This document shows, in pieces, positions 15,600-20,061 of a stretch of DNA of 26,445 nucleotides. Under the pieces are notes generated by a model. The model was not told the DNA's origin. It was given only the letters and a program-made list of their open reading frames with translations, and searched no databases. The stretch's first letter is position 1, and every line of letters starts with the position of its first letter. Origin of the DNA: a virus; the IMG/VR virus record IMGVR_UViG_3300025736_000166, positions 1 through 26,445 of that record; one strand, 5' to 3'. Position numbers and translations under genes: made by a program.

Positions 15600-15705
15600 C
15601 GTATCTTTCTATCTGGTTGCTTGTATGTATGGCTATATATGAACGTGTGCGAAGTGCAAGATAGCGGTGTTTATTTAGTTATCGGGCAAATAGTGCAAGA
15701 AAGAC

Positions 15706-15734
15706 TTGCCATTGATAAGTGAATGTATTATCTT
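15706..15734 (+). promoter_or_regulatory. Early rightward promoter P1
   Basis: TTGCCA (15706-15711) and TATCTT (15729-15734) are separated by exactly 17 bases. Transcription would start near 15741, overlapping a TGCAAG copy and the palindrome at 15748. Two other promoters in the window have the same -10 hexamer and the same spacing, which supports it. It would drive the ribozyme-punctuated early operon. Confidence 0.7.
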
Positions 15735-15747
15735 AACTATTGCAAGT

Positions 15748-15760
15748 CGTCACGGTGACG
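15748..15760 (+). promoter_or_regulatory. Palindrome at the early promoter start site
   Basis: CGTCACGGTGACG is a perfect 13-bp palindrome about seven bases after the predicted start site of P1. As DNA it would be a good operator; as RNA it would form a small 5' hairpin. Confidence 0.5.
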
Positions 15761-15786
15761 GCATCACAACAAACAAGGAGTAAATT

Positions 15787-16092
15787 ATGAAAACAGCATT
15801 ATTAGTATTATCGGCTATGGTTATGTTCTGCGGATCCTTACATGCGGAAACAGTAACCATAAGAAAAAAGGCGTTACCGTCACGTATAATCAATATCAAT
15901 ACTGAGTGCGCTGATAGTTTGGCGATGTTGCCGGGCATTGGCGTGGTAAAGTCGGGGGCTATTGTAGACTATCGCCATGAGAACGGATACTTTTTAAGCA
16001 TTGATGATATTATGCTTGTCAAGGGGATCAAGTCGGGGACATTCGCCAAGATAGAAGCATACATCACAACGGAAGTAGAGCCAAAGCAATAA
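15787..16092 (+). CDS. Secreted ComEA-like helix-hairpin-helix protein
   Basis: This encodes 101 residues. Residues 1-21 are a Sec signal peptide (MKTALLVLSAMVMFCGSLHA, cleavage before ETV). The mature part has a complete ComEA-type helix-hairpin-helix domain: INTECADSLAMLPGIG, then IVDYRHENGYF and IMLVKGIKSGTF, the two GIG/GIK hairpins that bind the DNA backbone. In bacteria, ComEA in the periplasm or outside the cell binds incoming DNA during transformation. Here it is the first gene after the early promoter, with GGAG nine bases before ATG, and its stop codon is directly followed by hammerhead 1. A role in acting on DNA in the envelope, such as blocking uptake or superinfection, is inference. 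Confidence 0.85.
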   Translation: MKTALLVLSAMVMFCGSLHAETVTIRKKALPSRIININTECADSLAMLPGIGVVKSGAIVDYRHENGYFLSIDDIMLVKGIKSGTFAKIEAYITTEVEPKQ

Positions 16093-16094
16093 CC

Positions 16095-16149
16095 GAGCGA
16101 AACCGGAGCGATCCGGTCTATGTGCCGAGAGCACATACTGAAGAGCTAC
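16095..16149 (+). ncRNA. Type II hammerhead ribozyme 1
   Basis: Core GAAA at 16099-16102. Stem III is CCGGA with TCCGG closing a GCGA tetraloop (16103-16116), then T16117 C16118, with predicted cleavage after 16118. Stem I is TATGTGC with GCACATA (7 bp, loop CGAGA). The second core strand is CTGAAGA at 16138-16144, valid since the fifth position is free. Stem II is AGC with GCT. It starts two bases after the stop codon of the ComEA-like gene. No loop-loop pseudoknot is evident in this copy, unlike copies 2 and 3. Confidence 0.88.
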
Positions 16150-16172
16150 ACAACAAACAAACGGAGTACAGT

Positions 16173-16406
16173 ATGAAAACAGGAAAAATTCGCCACAAGC
16201 TCGTAACGCAAACGCTCGTCTCTCTTTTATCGGGTTCAGGATTCCGCACTATATCAGCGAGCGACGGTAAGACAATAGTGACCGCAACACTTCGCAACGG
16301 CGTGCGCCGGTGTAAGGTCGCAACTGTAACCATAATACCGGTGGTCTTAGACGGTTCAAACTCTCTGATCGGGTTGCCGACTGGCTGGTATTACTGCAAT
16401 TCCTAA
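16173..16406 (+). CDS. Small early protein between ribozymes 1 and 2
   Basis: The start is ATG at 16173, behind CGGAG; the longer frame to 16122 would read through the ribozyme. The 77-residue product begins MKTGKIRHKLVTQTLVSLL and ends LPTGWYYCNS; the middle is beta-like (KTIVTATLRNGVRRCKVATVTIIPVV). It is basic and has no motif I recognise. Cleavage at both flanking hammerheads would release it on an RNA of 315 bases (16119-16433). Confidence 0.7.
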   Translation: MKTGKIRHKLVTQTLVSLLSGSGFRTISASDGKTIVTATLRNGVRRCKVATVTIIPVVLDGSNSLIGLPTGWYYCNS

Positions 16407-16409
16407 ACC

Positions 16410-16470
16410 GAGCGAAACCGGGTTCGCCCGGTCTATGGGGTTGGCATCCTATACTGATGAGCTAAGCCAG
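16410..16470 (+). ncRNA. Type II hammerhead ribozyme 2 (with pseudoknot)
   Basis: Core GAAA 16414-16417; stem III CCGGG-TTCG-CCCGG (16418-16431); T16432 C16433 with predicted cleavage after 16433; stem I TATGGG with CCTATA (one G-T pair, 8-nt loop); CTGATGA 16454-16460; stem II AGC with GCT. The stem I loop contains TGGC (16442-16445) that can pair with GCCA at 16466-16469 just after stem II, the loop-loop contact known for type II hammerheads. It begins four bases after the upstream stop codon. Confidence 0.9.
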
Positions 16471-16501
16471 TAGCAAACAACCAAACAAGCGGAGCAAGAA
16501 G

Positions 16502-16744
16502 ATGACATTTACAACCAGATCAAAACGGGGCGCAACCCGGTACGAAATCCGAGAGCGGGTTGGCTGTCTGCCGGTTATGTGGGTTTTTCCAAATTCGGCA
16601 GATAACCGGGTGGTAGTCCGGCAGGCAATTCGTGAAGCGGCTTTGAGTGGGGGCACGGCGGAGGATAAGCGGAAGGATTTGCGGGACAGGATAGACGGGA
16701 TTTCGGGGGCGAGCTATTGCACACCGCGACATTTTCACAGATAA
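16502..16744 (+). CDS. Small early protein, VMW(I/V)(Y/F)P family member A
   Basis: This encodes 80 residues behind a GCGGAG box. The central motif PVMWVFPNSADNRVVVRQAI matches RAVMWIYPTDKAEHKRVVAI in the gene at 17842-18078, so the two are paralogues of a family I do not recognise. The N-terminus is basic (MTFTTRSKRGATRYEI). It is bracketed by hammerheads 2 and 3 and would be freed on a 336-base RNA (16434-16769). Function unknown. Confidence 0.75.
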   Translation: MTFTTRSKRGATRYEIRERVGCLPVMWVFPNSADNRVVVRQAIREAALSGGTAEDKRKDLRDRIDGISGASYCTPRHFHR

Positions 16745-16746
16745 CA

Positions 16747-16807
16747 AGCGAAACCGGGTTCGCCCGGTCTTACTGAACTGGCAGACAGTAACTGATGAGC
16801 GAGCCAA
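16747..16807 (+). ncRNA. Type II hammerhead ribozyme 3 (with pseudoknot)
   Basis: Core GAAA 16750-16753; stem III CCGGG-TTCG-CCCGG; T16768 C16769 with predicted cleavage after 16769; stem I TTACTG with CAGTAA (16770-16775 and 16786-16791, 10-nt loop); CTGATGA 16792-16798. Stem II is only GC with GC. The stem I loop carries TGGC (16779-16782) and GCCA lies at 16803-16806, the same pseudoknot as in copy 2. Stem I differs completely from copies 1 and 2 while remaining paired. It starts two bases after the upstream stop codon. Confidence 0.9.
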
Positions 16808-16836
16808 TAACAAACAACAAACAAGCGGAGTAAAGT

Positions 16837-17076
16837 ATGAATCAGCAAGAGCAATCGTTACAAACCCTTAAGCGACTCAAGCGGGATATTGACAGAACGA
16901 CGGAAACTCTCAAGATACGATGGGATATTAAAGGGGCTTATGAGAACTTTGGACAAAGAGAGGTACAACGGCTTAAAGATAAGTATGTTGGGCGGTTGCC
17001 TTATCTGTACGAGTTCTCAATTCGTGGGGAGATTCTCAAGTTTGAGCGGTGGTGTTGGGGCTATACTGGCTCATAA
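16837..17076 (+). CDS. Small charged early protein
   Basis: This encodes 79 residues from ATG at 16837, behind GCGGAG and the CA-rich leader that follows hammerhead 3. The N-terminal half is a charged helix (QSLQTLKRLKRDIDRTTE) and the C-terminus is aromatic (FERWCWGYTGS). No family recognised. It ends at 17076 inside a second frame that carries on to 17263; either the next gene begins within this one or a frameshift joins the two (see findings). Confidence 0.65.
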   Translation: MNQQEQSLQTLKRLKRDIDRTTETLKIRWDIKGAYENFGQREVQRLKDKYVGRLPYLYEFSIRGEILKFERWCWGYTGS

Positions 17077-17263
17077 GCAGATAGCCCGGAGCGGTTGTAT
17101 TGCCGTTCAAAGCGGTTGCATCGGTGGAGTAGAGAGTGACTGTTCGGAGAGTATAGCGGAAGTTGCATCCGAACAACTTGACGAGCTAAAGGATATACTC
17201 ACGGCTCTTGGATGTGACTTGACAGACTACGACAAGCTAAGGGAGGAGGCGTTAAAAGCATAA
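17042..17263 (+). CDS. Small overlapping protein (or C-terminal part after frameshift)
   Basis: The frame is +1 relative to the previous gene. A TTG at 17042 with GGGGAG 10 bases ahead can start a 73-residue product; an ATG at 16889 in the same frame lies deep in the other gene and has no ribosome binding site. The C-terminal 40 residues look genuine: SESIAEVASEQLDELKDIL and DLTDYDKLREEALKA, acidic amphipathic helices. The N-terminal part is Gly/Ser/Cys-rich. Independent initiation and +1 frameshifting both fit the sequence. The stop lies nine bases before the first tRNA-like minihelix. Confidence 0.5.
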   Translation: MSGGVGAILAHKQIARSGCIAVQSGCIGGVESDCSESIAEVASEQLDELKDILTALGCDLTDYDKLREEALKA

Positions 17264-17272
17264 CAGCAGGAC

Positions 17273-17314
17273 AGCCTCGCACGGTGTTTCCGGGTTCAAC
17301 TCCCGGACGAGGCT
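17273..17314 (+). ncRNA. tRNA-like minihelix 1 (acceptor stem plus T-arm only)
   Basis: AGCCTCG (17273-17279) pairs perfectly with CGAGGCT (17308-17314). Directly stacked on it is a 6-bp stem TCCGGG with CCCGGA holding a 7-nt loop TTCAACT, a canonical tRNA T-loop. A 9-nt linker (CACGGTGTT) replaces the whole D-arm, anticodon arm and variable region. No CCA is encoded. It occupies the same kind of position as the hammerheads, between stop codon and next leader. RNase P and RNase Z are known to accept such minihelices, so a processing site is the likely role. Confidence 0.7.
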
Positions 17315-17318
17315 CACA

Positions 17319-17346
17319 TAGGCGAGCGGAAGCCTACTACATCCGC
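17319..17346 (+). other. H-type pseudoknot candidate before the next gene
   Basis: TAGGC (17319-17323) pairs with GCCTA (17332-17336), and the loop bases GCGGA (17326-17330) can pair with TCCGC (17342-17346). This is a compact H-type pseudoknot four bases after the minihelix and 21 bases ahead of ATG at 17368. It may protect the new 5' end or modulate translation. Confidence 0.5.
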
Positions 17347-17367
17347 ATAAACTTAGGGAGTAAGAAG

Positions 17368-17724
17368 ATGAAAACGTACACAACCAAGAGCGGATTAGTC
17401 CGCGAGTTACCGAAACAACACTATTTGACAGGCTCACTTGACCGGCTCAAGCAGTATTATCAAGGACACTTCTTTGATAAGGATAGCATGCGGTTTTGGA
17501 ATAGCCGTATATCCGAGAGTAGCATTACAGAGAACATCGTTGATGGTCAAGTTGTAGGGGCTTGGTTTGCAACAAGCGAGGACAACTTTGATAGATCAAA
17601 GCGGTTATATACTGCACGGTACTTTGATATTTCCGAGCACTATATGATCACTATCGGGGAGTTTCAAGCGTACTCGTCACTCCGTCAAGCTAAATCAGTT
17701 ATAAAGTCACTGGCTAAAATATGA
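17368..17724 (+). CDS. Hypothetical early protein
   Basis: The start is ATG at 17368, behind GGGAG; the longer frame to 17284 would run through the minihelix. The 118-residue product has KSGLVRELPKQHYLTGSLDR at the N-terminus, a FFDKDSMRFWNSRI segment near residue 38 and WFATSEDNFDRSKRLYTARY in the middle. Such FFxxxSxRFxxSRI and WxxTSE patterns recur in small uncharacterised phage and bacterial proteins as far as I can recall, but no function is known to me. It ends with a Lys-rich helix (SLRQAKSVIKSLAKI). Confidence 0.7.
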   Translation: MKTYTTKSGLVRELPKQHYLTGSLDRLKQYYQGHFFDKDSMRFWNSRISESSITENIVDGQVVGAWFATSEDNFDRSKRLYTARYFDISEHYMITIGEFQAYSSLRQAKSVIKSLAKI

Positions 17725-17762
17725 CCACCTTTAACGCGTTCGCTCTCTCGCTCTTGGTTAGC

Positions 17763-17781
17763 GGGGGGGCGGGGGCGGGGG
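17763..17781 (+). promoter_or_regulatory. G-quadruplex-type run in an early intergenic leader
   Basis: The plus strand reads seven G, C, five G, C, five G. Four G-triplets with one-base loops can be drawn from it, the best class of predicted quadruplex. It lies 39 bases after the stop of the previous gene and 60 bases before ATG at 17842, in the only early gap here with neither hammerhead nor minihelix. The same gap has tandem TAGATCAATAGATCA-like repeats. Confidence 0.55.
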
Positions 17782-17841
17782 ATCATCAAACTAATCTGTA
17801 GATCAATAGATCAAGCAGTAATAAACGAAAGAGGGGTTGTA

Positions 17842-18078
17842 ATGACTTACAAAGTAGATCAGACAGGCAGAATTGATATTATCCAGAACCGGTCGACGAG
17901 GGCGGTAATGTGGATATATCCAACCGACAAAGCCGAGCATAAGCGGGTTGTTGCCATCATTCGCACGGCAAATAAACAGCCATATCTTGAGGCGGTCTAT
18001 CAGCATTTAACAGATTCGCTCTTTGATTTAGGCATAAAGTTCAGAAATCCAACCATAAACGAGAGAGAAGGGCGGTAG
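17842..18078 (+). CDS. Small early protein, VMW(I/V)(Y/F)P family member B
   Basis: This encodes 78 residues behind GAGGGG. It starts MTYKVDQTGRIDI and carries RAVMWIYPTDKAEHKRVVAI, paralogous to the product of 16502-16744, so a small family has been duplicated in this operon. The C-terminus (FRNPTINEREGR) is charged. No function is known to me. Its stop lies two bases before the next ATG, and a SD (GAAGGGCGG) for that gene sits inside its own 3' end. Confidence 0.72.
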   Translation: MTYKVDQTGRIDIIQNRSTRAVMWIYPTDKAEHKRVVAIIRTANKQPYLEAVYQHLTDSLFDLGIKFRNPTINEREGR

Positions 18079-18080
18079 TA

Positions 18081-18638
18081 ATGAAAGCAGAGGTTATTTA
18101 CAGGGGGAAAGCATACGCTTTTGAACCGGTTGCGGGGGTTGGCGGTTGGGGTTATCACCCTATACCGGAGGGAGAGTTGGCGGGTTGTGGTAGCGGTCTT
18201 AGGGCTCTTATTGGTAAAGTAGTTTGTTTATCGGGGGGAGGTTCTATGTGGGGTCAATACTGGCTATGTAAGCTAAAGAGCGTAACGGTTGAACCGTTCA
18301 CTTGTCAAGGGGAAACTGTCTCAGCTTTGAGAATTGAACTTGAGGCGGGGGGAAAGGTTGACGAGTTGCCGGTTCATAATCCTATAATAGGCTCTTGGAA
18401 AATATCTAAACTCGTTCACGTGCCAACAGTTAATCATACGGTCTCGTGCAAATTGTGCGGAAAGTCTAAAACCGTTATGATATACGAGAGCGAAAGTTGG
18501 GAGTTTTGTGAGCCATTTTGCCTTGAGAGAATTGGTTGGGGTTATCAGACTTTCCCTTATACGTGCCAAACTTGTAACAACAAGCGCAAGGCAGAGAGCA
18601 AGAGGATCAGGAACAGCAGACAAAGAGCAAAACTCTAA
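18081..18638 (+). CDS. Zinc-binding hypothetical protein
   Basis: This encodes 185 residues. The N-terminal ~110 residues are Gly-rich and beta-like (GVGGWGYHPIPEGELAGCG). The C-terminal third has three Cys pairs, CKLCGK, CEPFC and CQTCNN, spaced as in zinc ribbons or treble-clef folds, and a basic tail (KRKAESKRIRNSRQRAKL) that could bind nucleic acid. No family is recognised. It is separated from the next gene by the second tRNA-like minihelix. The Gly/Trp-rich N-terminus is unusual among the neighbours. Confidence 0.72.
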   Translation: MKAEVIYRGKAYAFEPVAGVGGWGYHPIPEGELAGCGSGLRALIGKVVCLSGGGSMWGQYWLCKLKSVTVEPFTCQGETVSALRIELEAGGKVDELPVHNPIIGSWKISKLVHVPTVNHTVSCKLCGKSKTVMIYESESWEFCEPFCLERIGWGYQTFPYTCQTCNNKRKAESKRIRNSRQRAKL

Positions 18639-18652
18639 CCTAACCGACAACA

Positions 18653-18696
18653 CTCTCTCGCTGGGCGTTACGGTGGTTCGATTCCACCGGAGAGAG
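18653..18696 (+). ncRNA. tRNA-like minihelix 2 (acceptor stem plus T-arm only)
   Basis: CTCTCTC (18653-18659) pairs perfectly with GAGAGAG (18690-18696). A 6-bp stem CGGTGG with CCACCG follows directly, closing the canonical T-loop TTCGATT. The linker is 11 nt (GCTGGGCGTTA) and shares GG and GTT with the linker of minihelix 1. All stem sequences differ from copy 1 while the architecture is the same, which argues for selection on structure. CCA is absent. Located between stop codon and the next leader. Confidence 0.7.
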
Positions 18697-18700
18697 CAAC

Positions 18701-18715
18701 CCGTCATAAGGACGG
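18701..18715 (+). other. Hairpin after minihelix 2
   Basis: CCGTC and GACGG form a 5-bp stem with loop ATAAG, four bases after the minihelix and 32 bases before ATG at 18747. It holds the same position as the pseudoknot after minihelix 1, so a minihelix followed by a second structure may be the unit. Confidence 0.45.
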
Positions 18716-18746
18716 ATAATACCAAAACAAGAGAGAAGGGCTTATA

Positions 18747-19031
18747 ATGAAAGAGCAAGTAATAGAGGCGGGAAAATGTGCCGGCTTATATTCTGTATGC
18801 ACATATAAAACCTATAAGGATAGGTACGTAACGAGGCTCTATAAGATCATTAAGGGCGGTCGGTGGGAGTTTCAATGTCGGGGAGTTGATCTAACTAAAA
18901 CCTTTTGGGGATGTACCCGTAAAGAATCAGCCATAAGCACGGCGAGAGAGCTTTGTATGTTGTTAGATAACTCACTCGGCGTTAATAATCATTCTTCTAA
19001 TCTGGTTAGCTTAGAGGAATACCCAAACTAA
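18747..19031 (+). CDS. Hypothetical early protein
   Basis: This encodes 94 residues behind GAGAAGGG. It begins MKEQVIEAGKCAGLYSVCTY, has a basic beta-like middle (YVTRLYKIIKGGRWEFQCRG) and FWGCTRKESAISTARELCML leading into a helix. Four Cys are present but not in CxxC pairs. No family recognised. It lies between minihelix 2 and the hairpin at 19056. Confidence 0.68.
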   Translation: MKEQVIEAGKCAGLYSVCTYKTYKDRYVTRLYKIIKGGRWEFQCRGVDLTKTFWGCTRKESAISTARELCMLLDNSLGVNNHSSNLVSLEEYPN

Positions 19032-19055
19032 CCCTAACCGACATAATCCGAGCGT

Positions 19056-19092
19056 AACTGTTCCCCGTGAGAAATCTTGCGGGGTAACGGTT
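19056..19092 (+). other. Long intergenic hairpin, possible decayed hammerhead
   Basis: AACTGTT then CCCCG (19056-19067) pair with CGGGG, one bulged T and AACGGTT (19080-19092), 12 pairs with a 12-nt loop. The lead-in CCGAGCG matches the 5' edge of hammerheads 1 and 2, but the core is GTAA instead of GAAA, the later strand reads CTGATAC instead of CTGANGA, and there is no stem I. It cannot be an active hammerhead as read. Confidence 0.5.
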
Positions 19093-19128
19093 GCAATCTG
19101 ATACAACCAAACAAAGCAGGGGCGTAAA

Positions 19129-19239
19129 ATGCGCGATATACTGGGCTTGGGGCTTGTCGTATGCCTTTTAGTCATAGCGTGGGGGCTGGCGTGGATATAT
19201 ACGAAAGTCTACCTTTGGATAACAAGGGATAAAAAATGA
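19129..19239 (+). CDS. Short single-pass membrane peptide
   Basis: This 36-residue frame starts at ATG 19129, behind AGGGGCG, and ends with TGA overlapping the integrase start as ATGA. The product is one hydrophobic helix (LGLGLVVCLLVIAWGLAWIY) with a positively charged tail (TRDKK). Too short for family assignment. The coupling to the integrase gene and the SD support translation. Confidence 0.6.
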   Translation: MRDILGLGLVVCLLVIAWGLAWIYTKVYLWITRDKK

Positions 19240-20045
19240 GCAATCTAATCGTAACGGACGAGGGAGAGAGGTCTGCCGTCCGAGCGTGGCTTAATATTCA
19301 GAGGTCTGCTAACACTCGGAGGGCTTATGAGCGCATAGCAATAGCCTACATAACGGCGTACAGCCTACGGGAGGCGGGAATAGAACAGCTTGTAATTTGG
19401 CAACAGGGGTTGAGGGGTTCGTCGTCATCGGTAGCACTGTCAACGGCGGCGATAAAGTCACTCTATAGCTTTCTCTATCGGGCGGGAGCTATCCCGATTA
19501 ACCCGGCTACACTTCTGAAAGTGCCGAGAGTAAGGAGTAACCTTGCCGAGCGGATATTATCGGTTGACGAGGTGCGGGCTATCTTGAAAGAGGCTCGTAA
19601 CGGGAAAAACGGTGTAAGGAATCACTCTCTCTTTGCCTTGATGTTTTACTCCGGTCTGCGAATTTCAGAGGTGGAGTCACTTAATTGGAGCGACTTAAGG
19701 GGCGGGGTTTTGAATGTATGGGGCAAGGGAGAGAAGGAGCGTAACGTAACCCTCCCGGAGTCACTGGCTGAAGAGCTTGAGCGGTTGCGAGGTGATGGTA
19801 GTATGTTCGGAATAGAGAGGTCTGTCATCCATAAAACGATCAAAGGCATAATCAAACGAGCTGGTTTGGGTGTTAAAATCTCTTGCCACTGGCTACGACA
19901 CGCGAACGCAAGCATTGCTCTTGACGGGGGAGCGTCTATCAAGTGCATTCAAGAGACACTTGGGCACTCGTCTATAAATACAACGGCGAGGTATCTGCAC
20001 GTGAAGCCGGGTGAAAGTTCTGGCAATTTTCTCCCAAAGTTGTAA
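19236..20045 (+). CDS. Tyrosine recombinase / integrase, XerC-D-like
   Basis: This encodes 269 residues. The N-terminal ~95 residues form a SAM-like core-binding domain (VRAWLNIQRSANTRRAYERI). The catalytic domain has Arg in YSGLRISEVESL, the HWLRH box (H..R) in SCHWLRHANASI, then LGHSSINTTARYLHV with the third His and the catalytic Tyr. All catalytic residues are visible, so it is intact. The small size matches XerC/XerD-like enzymes more than large lambda-type integrases that carry an arm-binding domain. It could integrate the phage, resolve multimers or invert DNA. No attP can be identified by eye. It is the last gene before promoter P2. Confidence 0.92.
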   Translation: MSNLIVTDEGERSAVRAWLNIQRSANTRRAYERIAIAYITAYSLREAGIEQLVIWQQGLRGSSSSVALSTAAIKSLYSFLYRAGAIPINPATLLKVPRVRSNLAERILSVDEVRAILKEARNGKNGVRNHSLFALMFYSGLRISEVESLNWSDLRGGVLNVWGKGEKERNVTLPESLAEELERLRGDGSMFGIERSVIHKTIKGIIKRAGLGVKISCHWLRHANASIALDGGASIKCIQETLGHSSINTTARYLHVKPGESSGNFLPKL

Positions 20046-20061
20046 ATAGTTACGATTTTTC

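Larger units (their letters stand above)
14766..15705. other. Long non-coding divergent region
   Basis: No credible gene is seen here in any frame; the open frames are short, lack ribosome binding sites and have no protein-like composition. The region divides leftward tRNA/late genes from rightward early genes and contains the repeats, inverted repeats and early promoter listed separately. A leftward promoter for the tRNA operon is expected within it but none with a clear -35/-10 pair can be picked. A replication origin or immunity/operator region would fit here. Confidence 0.6.

Noticed and set aside
14766-15705. Short open frames of 60-63 codons in the divergent region
   Set aside because: No ribosome binding sites, no protein-like composition, and they conflict with the repeats and palindromes there.
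16889-17041. ATG at 16889 as start of the overlapping frame
   Set aside because: It is inside the coding sequence of the 16837 gene, lacks a ribosome binding site, and the residues before 17042 (MTERRKLSRYDG...) look like a shifted reading of that gene. TTG at 17042 or frameshifting is preferred.
17240-17314. A full-length tRNA around minihelix 1
   Set aside because: No 5' acceptor strand complementary to CGAGGC exists about 70 bases upstream, and no D- or anticodon arm can be folded; the only pairing partner is the adjacent AGCCTCG.
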